From Candidatus Bathyarchaeum sp. (lineage in GTDB: Archaea > Thermoproteota > Bathyarchaeia > Bathyarchaeales > Bathyarchaeaceae): a stretch of DNA of 5,819 nt. Location: contig PIXS01000308.1 of assembly GCA_003096255.1 (NCBI GenBank), positions 1-5,819 on the forward strand, written 5' to 3'. The notes below the pieces were generated by a model. It made no database searches. It saw only the letters and a program-made list of their open reading frames with translations, and had not been told where the DNA came from. Shown here piece by piece: positions 1 through 4,353 of this stretch (position 1 is its first letter; every line of letters starts with the position of its first letter). Made by a program: the position numbers and the translations under genes.

Positions 1-413
1 CCCAAGCAGGACTAATTTTTGGAGCCAAACTCCTTAACACAGAAACAAAGATTCTGAGCGCAAGCGTCTTCGCAAGCAAAACTGACGCATCAAACACTGT
101 GTCTATGCTGGTTAATGGGGCAGCAGAACTCTTTGATGTTGATTTGTCCATAGCCCCCGAGGATGTGACAGTTTTTGACGATTACATCAAAGAAGGCTAC
201 GGAATCCTAAACAACGACGTGACAGAAGCCCTAAAACTATTGGCAGAAACCGAGGGAATCTTCATCGACCCCGTATACACTGGCAAGGCGATGGTGATGC
301 TGATGGACTTGATTAAGAATGGCTGCTTCAACAAAGACGACAACGTGGTATTTTTCCACACGGGCGGTCTTCCAGCCCTGTTCCTGTACAGAAATGAATT
401 AGGTAGAGCCTGA
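1..413 (+). CDS. D-cysteine desulfhydrase / ACC deaminase family PLP enzyme, C-terminal 136 residues
   Basis: This is the 3' end of a fold-type II PLP enzyme that breaks D-cysteine down to pyruvate, ammonia and sulfide. The frame is open from base 3, so the gene starts outside the window; the internal GTG at 99 lies inside conserved sequence and is not the start. The visible part opens with QAGLIFGAKL, a typical family segment, then EGYGI at visible residues 64-68, DPVYTGKAM at 89-97 and FHTGG at 118-122. Known family logic separates the two activities: ACC deaminase has Glu295 and Leu322 (Pseudomonas numbering), while D-cysteine desulfhydrase has Ser/Thr and Thr. Here both positions are Thr (visible residues 93 and 120, with the same 27-residue spacing), and the catalytic Tyr precedes the first. 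This favours desulfhydrase over ACC deaminase. The PLP lysine lies in the missing part. No clear T-run terminator follows. Confidence 0.88.
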   Translation, partial: QAGLIFGAKLLNTETKILSASVFASKTDASNTVSMLVNGAAELFDVDLSIAPEDVTVFDDYIKEGYGILNNDVTEALKLLAETEGIFIDPVYTGKAMVMLMDLIKNGCFNKDDNVVFFHTGGLPALFLYRNELGRA

Positions 414-470
414 AAAGCGGTTTGGCATCCTGTTTATGGAGACCGTTCTGTTCTCTGCTAGAATGGCTGA

Positions 471-482
471 AAGGTTTAATAT
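471..482 (+). promoter_or_regulatory. BRE/TATA promoter of the aminotransferase gene
   Basis: A purine-rich BRE-like stretch (GAAAGG) runs directly into TTTAATAT at 475-482. A start site about 26 bases beyond the TATA centre would fall near 504-506, just upstream of the ribosome-binding site at 511-515. This gives a leader of roughly 17 bases and indicates that the gene is transcribed separately from the desulfhydrase upstream. Confidence 0.6.
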
Positions 483-510
483 GTTCTGTTTCTTGTTTTA
501 CGGTTAGATA

Positions 511-515
511 GGTGA
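511..515 (+). promoter_or_regulatory. Shine-Dalgarno site fixing the TTG start at 522
   Basis: GGTGA matches the archaeal anti-Shine-Dalgarno complement GGAGGTGAT and lies 6 bases before TTG 522. The in-frame stop TGA at 513-515 overlaps it, so no start further upstream is possible. Confidence 0.7.
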
Positions 516-521
516 GTAAGT

Positions 522-1601
522 TTGAAGTTGTTTACGGTTGGTCCTGTAGCCTGCTATCCCCAAGTTCTAGAAGCCATGGGACGGCAGATGGTTAGTCACC
601 GCAGCAAAGAATACAAAACCTTGCATACTGAAACAGTGGAGATGCTGCAACGGTTCCTGGGAACAAACAACGAAGTTTTCCTCTTCAGTAGCACAGGCAC
701 AGGCTTCATGGAAGCATCAGTAAGAAACTGCGTAAACAAAAAAATGCTCTGCTGCGTATGCGGAAGCTTCGGCAAACGATACGCGGAAGTGGCAGCCGCA
801 AACGGCAAACAGGTAGAAACCCTTGAAGTTCCCCTAGGCGAACCAATTATGCCTGATTTGCTGGACAAGAAACTCTCCAAACACAAGGACGTTGAGGCTG
901 TCGCCATCACCCACAACGAAACAAGCATGGGACTCATAAACCCCCTAAAGCAGCTTGCTGAGGTCGCAAAAAGCCACGGCAAACTAGTCTTTGTTGACGC
1001 CGTCAGCTCTATGGGCGGAACCGAAATAGCCGTTGACAGGTGGGGCTTGGATGTCTGTTTCTCCAGCTCCCAGAAATGCTTCGGTGTTCCTCCAGGCTTA
1101 GGTATAGGAGCCGTAAGCGCTGCTGCCCTGAAAAAGTCTGAAACCGCCAAAAACAAGGGCTGGTACTTCGACTTCAAGGTCTGGGAGAAGCATCAGAAGA
1201 AGCAGGGCACACCCATGACCTCTGTCATTCCTCAAATTGCTGGCCTGAACACGATTCTCAAGATGATCGACGCTAAAGGCGGAAAAAGCTGGTTCTTCAG
1301 TTTGTATGCGGAACGGAACCGCCGAATCAGGGAAGGCGTCCGCAAACTGGGGCTAACAATGTTTCCCAAGAGCGGCTACGAAAGCCCAACAGTCAACTGC
1401 ATAAACGCTCCAGCAGGCATCGACGGCATTGCAGTCTACGATGGTATGCGCGGTAAAGGCTTTGAGCTTGCCAAAGGCTACGGAACAGTGCAGAACTTGA
1501 CCTTCAGGATAGGAAACATGGGTTACATGGAATCATCTGACATTGACTCGATGCTTGGCGCCCTTGAAACTGTGCTGGATGAGCTGCAGCTTAGAATTTG
1601 A
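522..1601 (+). CDS. Class V PLP aminotransferase (serine/alanine-glyoxylate, archaeal aspartate aminotransferase-like)
   Basis: This is a complete 359-residue fold-type I aminotransferase, close to the usual family length. Starting at TTG 522 places the conserved N-terminal motif TVGPVACYPQVLEAM at residues 5-19, where relatives have it; the next in-frame ATG (residue 19) would delete it. Visible PLP-site features are STGTG at 57-61, HNETSMG at 131-137, the pyridine-nitrogen Asp159 in VDAVSS, the Schiff-base Lys185 in SSSQKCFG, and Arg329 in FRIGNMG as the likely substrate-carboxylate ligand. The family (the COG0075 type) moves amino groups between serine, alanine or aspartate and glyoxylate, pyruvate or other 2-oxoacids; the exact substrate cannot be read from sequence. 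A hydroxyacid dehydrogenase of phosphoglycerate type lies 1.75 kb downstream, so a serine-related role is possible but inferred. A cysteine cluster (Cys77, Cys78, Cys80) sits where many relatives have an Asn-Gly-x-Phe-Gly strand. The protein is probably cytosolic. Confidence 0.92.
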   Translation: MKLFTVGPVACYPQVLEAMGRQMVSHRSKEYKTLHTETVEMLQRFLGTNNEVFLFSSTGTGFMEASVRNCVNKKMLCCVCGSFGKRYAEVAAANGKQVETLEVPLGEPIMPDLLDKKLSKHKDVEAVAITHNETSMGLINPLKQLAEVAKSHGKLVFVDAVSSMGGTEIAVDRWGLDVCFSSSQKCFGVPPGLGIGAVSAAALKKSETAKNKGWYFDFKVWEKHQKKQGTPMTSVIPQIAGLNTILKMIDAKGGKSWFFSLYAERNRRIREGVRKLGLTMFPKSGYESPTVNCINAPAGIDGIAVYDGMRGKGFELAKGYGTVQNLTFRIGNMGYMESSDIDSMLGALETVLDELQLRI

Positions 1602-1651
1602 GCCTCAAACCCAGAAACTACCTGATATATTGTGTTAAGGTTGTTTGGTAT

Positions 1652-1673
1652 GCCTGCTTGTCAACAAGTGGGC
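1652..1673. other. Intergenic hairpin between convergent genes
   Basis: The 22 bases fold into a 9-pair stem, with seven Watson-Crick and two G-U pairs on the plus strand, closing a four-base UCAA loop. It lies between the aminotransferase stop and the terminator of the secreted-protein gene. No T-run follows directly on either strand, so it is not a bacterial-type terminator; it may protect transcript ends or block read-through. Confidence 0.35.
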
Positions 1674-1696
1674 TTACTGATACAACTATGATTAAT

Positions 1697-1703
1697 AAAA
1701 AAA
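1697..1703 (-). terminator. T-run terminator of the secreted-protein gene
   Basis: Seven consecutive T residues on the minus strand, 31 bases past the stop codon of the secreted-protein gene and preceded by CCCC. Archaeal RNA polymerase typically terminates at such T-runs without a hairpin. Confidence 0.5.
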
Positions 1704-1733
1704 GGGGAAAGAACTGACTGTTTCAGGTTGTGT

Positions 1734-2273
1734 CTAGTAGGTAACAAAAGCAATATAGAGAAAAGTTGCACTAAGGAACGCTGAGTACCCAGGCCCTGAA
1801 ACACCTACGAATTTAATGTCAACATCCAAATCGTCATTAGTGTCCACATCAAGGCCAGTAAATGTAAACTGTTCATATCCGTCGTTCCAGTTATCGAAAC
1901 TTGCATATTTGATTTCTTGGAACTCGCCGTTTACATAAAGTCTGCATTCAAAGGAATAAGCTCCAAAGTATTTGTATTTGTATCCATTTTCCCAGAAAGC
2001 AGTTACTGTTATTGAAGAAACATCGGCGATGGCATCAACATGAGCAGAGTTCAGATAAGCCCAAGCAGACCCTGAAACTGCTTGCATATCCAAGAACCCT
2101 GTTCCTGTATCATGGTCTGCACTAGACAACCCTCCAAATGCATAATCATCTCCTCTGTCCCAGCTTGAGGTGTAACCGTGATATGTGTAAGCATGAACAG
2201 GTACAGAAGTAATAATTGTCATTGCTACAACATTGAGGACAACAAGTATTGCAAAAAATGCCTTTTTATTCAT
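1734..2273 (-). CDS. Secreted aromatic-rich beta-type protein, function unknown
   Basis: This 179-residue protein belongs to no family I recognise. It has a classic Sec signal peptide: two Lys at 3-4, a hydrophobic core at about 5-22, and a likely cleavage after Val-His-Ala at 28. The mature part of about 151 residues contains 32 aromatic residues (Tyr, Phe, Trp), roughly one in five. It alternates hydrophobic and polar residues in short stretches and shows YVNGEF at 113-118, all of which suggests an all-beta sandwich. An acidic patch, DVDTNDDLDVD (142-152), could bind calcium. There is one cysteine (Cys110) and no C-terminal membrane anchor or sorting motif, so it is probably released or loosely held at the surface. 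The ATG is preceded by a strong GGGGGTGA site four bases away. Two small winged-helix regulators lie upstream on the same strand, 147 bases from the nearer one. A carbohydrate-binding or envelope role is possible but not shown. Confidence 0.85.
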   Translation of the reverse strand: MNKKAFFAILVVLNVVAMTIITSVPVHAYTYHGYTSSWDRGDDYAFGGLSSADHDTGTGFLDMQAVSGSAWAYLNSAHVDAIADVSSITVTAFWENGYKYKYFGAYSFECRLYVNGEFQEIKYASFDNWNDGYEQFTFTGLDVDTNDDLDVDIKFVGVSGPGYSAFLSATFLYIAFVTY

Positions 2274-2277
2274 GTTT

Positions 2278-2285
2278 TCACCCCC
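2278..2285 (-). promoter_or_regulatory. Strong GGGGGTGA ribosome-binding site
   Basis: On the minus strand GGGGGTGA ends four bases before ATG 2273. It matches GGAGGTGA except for one G that can still pair as G-U with the anti-Shine-Dalgarno sequence. It fixes the start of the secreted-protein gene. Confidence 0.75.
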
Positions 2286-2301
2286 TTTCTTAATTCACCT
2301 T

Positions 2302-2324
2302 TGCCAAATTGTTTTTTCTTGGCA
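2302..2324 (-). promoter_or_regulatory. Inverted repeat around an A-tract, candidate operator/promoter of the secreted-protein gene
   Basis: Perfect six-base arms, TGCCAA and TTGGCA, flank an 11-base spacer that on the coding strand is A-rich (GAAAAAACAAT). The centre lies about 40 bases upstream of ATG 2273, where an archaeal TATA box would place the start site just before the ribosome-binding site. A dimeric winged-helix protein bound here would block or aid TBP/TFB. An RNA hairpin in a longer leader is the alternative reading. Confidence 0.42.
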
Positions 2325-2420
2325 GAGTACTGTTTGGTTGTATTGTTTCTTAAGGTAAACGAAATGTTTCTGAAATACTCTGTCTGTGCTCGATAGGCTA
2401 ATCATCAGATGAAACGGCTT

Positions 2421-2702
2421 TTAGTGGACTGGGGAACTGTTTTCTAAGTCTAACTTTTTTAACACTTGAAGCAGTATCTTTGTTCTAGGATTCCCACGGT
2501 TCAACCTAATTAACCGCATACGACCAACGTATTGATCAGTAACTATGCCTTCTTTTTCTAAAATCTTGAAGTTTCTGTTCGTTTCGTTATATGTGCTGTT
2601 TATTCTTCGCACAAGGTCCATTATAGTCACTTCTTTGGATCTGGACAATTCTAGCAAGATCTTCTGTCTACATGATGAAGCTAACAACTTCCTAAGATTC
2701 AT
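2421..2702 (-). CDS. Small winged-helix transcription regulator (paralogue A)
   Basis: This is a complete 93-residue single-domain DNA-binding protein. The predicted order is helix 1 (about 2-20, LRKLLASSCRQKILLEL), helix 2 (about 25-35), recognition helix (about 39-50, YNETNRNFKILEKEG), then a two-strand wing ending in MRLIRLN (about 62-68) and a C-terminal helix (about 73-86) that could mediate dimerisation. The fold resembles archaeal MarR/ArsR-like regulators; no ligand domain or metal-binding cysteine set is visible. It is about 40% identical (about 35 of 85-90 aligned positions) to the next gene upstream on the same strand, so the two are a tandem duplication. ATG 2702 has GGTG seven bases ahead (2710-2713). 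It lies 147 bases upstream of the secreted-protein gene and in the same direction, making that gene and its own promoter the likely targets, by inference. Confidence 0.85.
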   Translation of the reverse strand: MNLRKLLASSCRQKILLELSRSKEVTIMDLVRRINSTYNETNRNFKILEKEGIVTDQYVGRMRLIRLNRGNPRTKILLQVLKKLDLENSSPVH

Positions 2703-2728
2703 GTAAGAACACCGTCTCGTTTGACGTT

Positions 2729-2747
2729 GGACTTTTTTATTTCGTCC
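2729..2747 (-). promoter_or_regulatory. A-rich TATA-like element within a short inverted repeat, promoter of regulator A
   Basis: On the minus strand GAAATAAAAAA is flanked by GGAC and GTCC, giving 4-base arms and an 11-base spacer. Its centre is about 36 bases upstream of ATG 2702. The A-rich core could serve as BRE/TATA, giving a start site near the GGTG ribosome-binding site. The arms are short and could be chance, but spacer length and position match the dyad upstream of the secreted-protein gene. Confidence 0.38.
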
Positions 2748-2792
2748 CTGTTTTGGTTTGATGGGAAACTCTGGGTTGATGACGAAATCAAC

Positions 2793-3071
2793 TTACACGA
2801 TGAGTTGGTCTAAGTTTGCCATTTCCAGCAGTTGTAAAGCTTTTATTACTGTCTCGGCTGTGTCACATTTTTTCTTTAATTTTATTAATCGTTGATTTTT
2901 CTTGCATCGACTTTCGACAATCCCTAGGTTTTCAAGGAATTTTATGTTTCGATCAACTTCTGACCATGTGCTGTTGGTTTGACGTACTAGAGCCATTATA
3001 TTGGTTTCTCCATTTTTCCACAAGCTTTTCAAAATTTTTATTCTACACGTTGATGCGAATAGTTTCTCCAG
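2793..3071 (-). CDS. Small winged-helix transcription regulator (paralogue B), probable CTG start
   Basis: This is a single-domain winged-helix protein paralogous to regulator A. The two share the frame L-KL-AS-CR-KIL, then IM-LVR, NST, E, RN-K-LE, GIV and RLI-L. The open frame continues upstream to ATG 3137 and also has ATG 3110. However, the extra N-terminal residues have no counterpart in paralogue A, are hydrophobic, and are encoded by an AT-rich palindromic stretch that looks like promoter DNA. A CTG at 3071 follows GGGGGT by six bases and yields 92 residues, against 93 for A, so I choose it; ATG 3110 (105 residues) or ATG 3137 (114 residues) remain possible. The likely role is a dimeric DNA-binding repressor or activator in the cytosol, acting on its own promoter and on the genes downstream. 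Its stop lies 90 bases before the start of regulator A. Confidence 0.75.
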   Translation of the reverse strand: MEKLFASTCRIKILKSLWKNGETNIMALVRQTNSTWSEVDRNIKFLENLGIVESRCKKNQRLIKLKKKCDTAETVIKALQLLEMANLDQLIV

Positions 3072-3077
3072 TTTGAA

Positions 3078-3083
3078 ACCCCC
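3078..3083 (-). promoter_or_regulatory. GGGGGT ribosome-binding site pointing to a CTG start
   Basis: GGGGGT on the minus strand lies six bases ahead of CTG 3071. The same hexamer precedes the secreted-protein gene and the isomerase gene. ATG 3110 and ATG 3137 lack a comparable site. Confidence 0.45.
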
Positions 3084-3084
3084 T

Positions 3085-3120
3085 GATATATCATATATTA
3101 ATACATGCATGTTAATAAAC
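3085..3120 (-). promoter_or_regulatory. AT-rich dyad region, candidate promoter/operator of regulator B
   Basis: The region contains a perfect 10-base palindrome ACATGCATGT (3103-3112), a perfect 8-base palindrome GATATATC (3085-3092), and a TATTAA/TTAATA inverted pair (3096-3101 and 3112-3117). TATA-like sequence occurs on the minus strand (TTTATTAAC, 3112-3120). The outer dyad centre is about 36 bases upstream of CTG 3071. This fits a promoter with an overlapping autoregulatory operator better than it fits coding DNA. Confidence 0.42.
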
Positions 3121-3230
3121 AAGAAGAAAAGTTTCATGCTCTAAACCTGAAAGAACCGCACTAAGCCTTGGAACTGTCTTTAGCCTTAAACTCAGGTTGG
3201 AGAGTTCAACATTTGGACATGTCATAAATG

Positions 3231-3240
3231 CTTAAATAAT
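3231..3240 (+). promoter_or_regulatory. TATA-like element, candidate promoter of the dehydrogenase gene
   Basis: CTTAAATAAT places a start site about 26 bases on, close to 3262, exactly where the long leader stem begins. The reverse strand reads ATTATTTAAG, so the element might also serve minus-strand transcription towards regulator B. The 218 bases from 3138 to 3355 hold no gene that I can support. Confidence 0.4.
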
Positions 3241-3261
3241 CCTTTAACTTTTCTCCCTGAG

Positions 3262-3335
3262 CTAACGACTGTTTGGCGATTGGGACAATTCATTGTTCAG
3301 TGGATTTCCCCGAAGCTGCCGCCGAAAACAGTTAG
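3262..3335 (+). promoter_or_regulatory. Structured 5' leader of the dehydrogenase gene
   Basis: Three consecutive helices can form between the two ends: 3262-3265 with 3332-3335, 3269-3274 with 3326-3331, and 3275-3278 with 3320-3323, giving 14 Watson-Crick pairs broken only by small bulges. Inside, GGG 3282-3284 can pair with CCC 3308-3310 and ACAA 3285-3288 with TTGT 3293-3296. The ribosome-binding site at 3345-3349 lies just outside. No known riboswitch class is recognised. Confidence 0.4.
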
Positions 3336-3344
3336 TGTTGATGT

Positions 3345-3349
3345 GTGAT
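3345..3349 (+). promoter_or_regulatory. Ribosome-binding site of the dehydrogenase gene
   Basis: GTGAT, part of the archaeal GGAGGTGAT complement, lies six bases before ATG 3356 and supports that start. Confidence 0.55.
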
Positions 3350-3355
3350 TAGACA

Positions 3356-4261
3356 ATGAGCAACCATACAATCCTAGTGTGCGACAACTTCGGCCAAGAA
3401 TTCCTTGACCGCCTATCCAAATTTGGGAAGGTTTTCCAATCCAGTGACATCGACTACAGTTTGCCCCTAGACAAGGTTACAGTGCTTGTTGTAAGAAGCA
3501 AAACAAAAGTCAACAAAGAACTAGTAGACATAATGACGAGCCTTGAACTCGTGATAACCGCTACCCACGGCACCGATCACATTGACCTAAACTACCTGAA
3601 CCAGAAAGGAATAAACTTCCACAACGTTCCCGCCCAATCATATGACGTTGCCCAAGGCGTCATCGCTTACATTCTAGCCCACTGCACAAACCTTGTCGAG
3701 GGCGACAGGTCAATGAAACAGGGACAATGGAAAAAAACGGAGCTTGTTGGCTGCAGAGTAACAGGAAAAGTTTTGGGCATAGTTGGATGCGGCAAAATAG
3801 GACGCGAAGTTGCAAGACTAGGTTCAGCTCTTGGCATGAAAGTCATTGTGTCTGATCCATGCGTTCAAGATGACAGTGTTACCCTTGTTTCTTTGGATGA
3901 GCTTCTCCAGACCTCGGATTTCATAACTGTTAACTGTCCCCTCACTGACGGAACCTGTGGTCTGATTGGGCGCGAGGAAATCGCTAAAATGAAGGATGGC
4001 ACCTTTTTGGTGAACACTGCAAGAGGCGGCGTCATAAACGAGGAGGCACTGCTGGAGGCTGTACAGTCTGGGAAAGTTAAAGCAGCCTTGGATGTTTTCT
4101 CTACCAAGAAGCCCTTCGAAGATGAAACAGTAAGTAGCCTGATTAATCATGAAAGTGTGATGGCTACGCCCCACAGCATAGGACAGAGCCACGAAGCAAT
4201 CGAAGAGAAAGGCGAAGGCGTCATAAAAGCCATCAGAGACCACGTAAACGGCAAAGCCTAA
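3356..4261 (+). CDS. D-isomer-specific 2-hydroxyacid dehydrogenase, phosphoglycerate dehydrogenase-like, no ACT domain
   Basis: This 301-residue NAD(P)-dependent dehydrogenase is of the short type. The substrate domain spans about 1-97, the Rossmann domain about 98-275, and a final helix returns to the substrate domain. The nucleotide fold shows GIVGCGKIG (141-149) and Asp167 in VSDP, which suggests NAD over NADP. The family signature MKDGTFLVNTARGG contains catalytic Arg223, and the catalytic His273 lies in TPHSIGQS. The third active-site residue, a Glu 29 positions after the Arg in human and E. coli phosphoglycerate dehydrogenase, is Lys here: the segment reads ALDVFSTKKPF (244-254), with Lys251 or Lys252 at that place. 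The role is probably oxidation of 3-phosphoglycerate or reversible reduction of a 2-oxoacid. There is no C-terminal ACT domain for serine feedback. Two T-runs follow, so the downstream isomerase appears to be a separate unit. The family call is secure; the substrate is not. Confidence 0.92.
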   Translation: MSNHTILVCDNFGQEFLDRLSKFGKVFQSSDIDYSLPLDKVTVLVVRSKTKVNKELVDIMTSLELVITATHGTDHIDLNYLNQKGINFHNVPAQSYDVAQGVIAYILAHCTNLVEGDRSMKQGQWKKTELVGCRVTGKVLGIVGCGKIGREVARLGSALGMKVIVSDPCVQDDSVTLVSLDELLQTSDFITVNCPLTDGTCGLIGREEIAKMKDGTFLVNTARGGVINEEALLEAVQSGKVKAALDVFSTKKPFEDETVSSLINHESVMATPHSIGQSHEAIEEKGEGVIKAIRDHVNGKA

Positions 4262-4264
4262 TCT

Positions 4265-4294
4265 GGTTTTTTGGTTTGTCTGTTTAGGTTTTTT
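4265..4294 (+). terminator. Double T-run terminator after the dehydrogenase gene
   Basis: Two GGTTTTTT units, with T-runs at 4267-4272 and 4289-4294, begin four bases after the stop codon. No hairpin is needed for archaeal termination. They separate this transcript from the isomerase gene. Confidence 0.55.
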
Positions 4295-4311
4295 AAGTAA
4301 GCCCCCGACAG

Positions 4312-4320
4312 TTTACTATA
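4312..4320 (+). promoter_or_regulatory. TATA-like element of the isomerase gene
   Basis: TTTACTATA lies between the T-run terminator and the next gene. It predicts a start site near 4340, which leaves only a very short leader for a TTG start at 4354, or a leaderless message for GTG 4339. Confidence 0.45.
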
Positions 4321-4340
4321 GACCAATGTTACGTTTGAGT

Positions 4341-4346
4341 GGGGGT
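4341..4346 (+). promoter_or_regulatory. GGGGGT ribosome-binding site pointing to TTG 4354
   Basis: GGGGGT lies seven bases ahead of TTG 4354 in the isomerase frame. An in-frame TGA at 4336-4338 rules out anything upstream of GTG 4339, and GTG 4339 itself has no ribosome-binding site. Confidence 0.5.
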
Positions 4347-4353
4347 TACATGC

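Noticed and set aside
99..413. GTG at 99 as the start of an independent 104-residue protein
   Set aside because: The same frame is open to base 3 and encodes conserved family sequence before the GTG, so the gene begins outside the window.
596..1177. Long antisense open frame (193 codons) opposite the aminotransferase
   Set aside because: The overlapping plus-strand frame carries all class V aminotransferase motifs; the antisense protein has no recognisable domain, no ribosome-binding site and a composition typical of a shadow frame.
2178..2396. Plus-strand open frame across the secreted-protein gene start
   Set aside because: It overlaps the signal peptide and ribosome-binding site of the opposing gene and encodes a low-complexity hydrophobic, Cys-rich shadow.
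2665..2700. Plus-strand ATGATGA resembling a C box of a C/D small RNA
   Set aside because: No D box CTGA at the right distance, and the sequence lies in the coding region of regulator A.
2773..2812. TTGATGA and CGATGAG resembling C and C' boxes
   Set aside because: Both deviate from RTGATGA, no D boxes lie nearby, and part of the stretch encodes the end of regulator B.
3824..4243. Minus-strand open frames opposite the dehydrogenase
   Set aside because: Two such frames overlap each other and a gene with clear catalytic motifs; no start signals or domains are visible.
4300..4346. GCCCCC and GGGGGT as an inverted repeat around the isomerase promoter
   Set aside because: Only five G-C pairs over a wide spacer match, and the GGGGGT is better explained as a ribosome-binding site.
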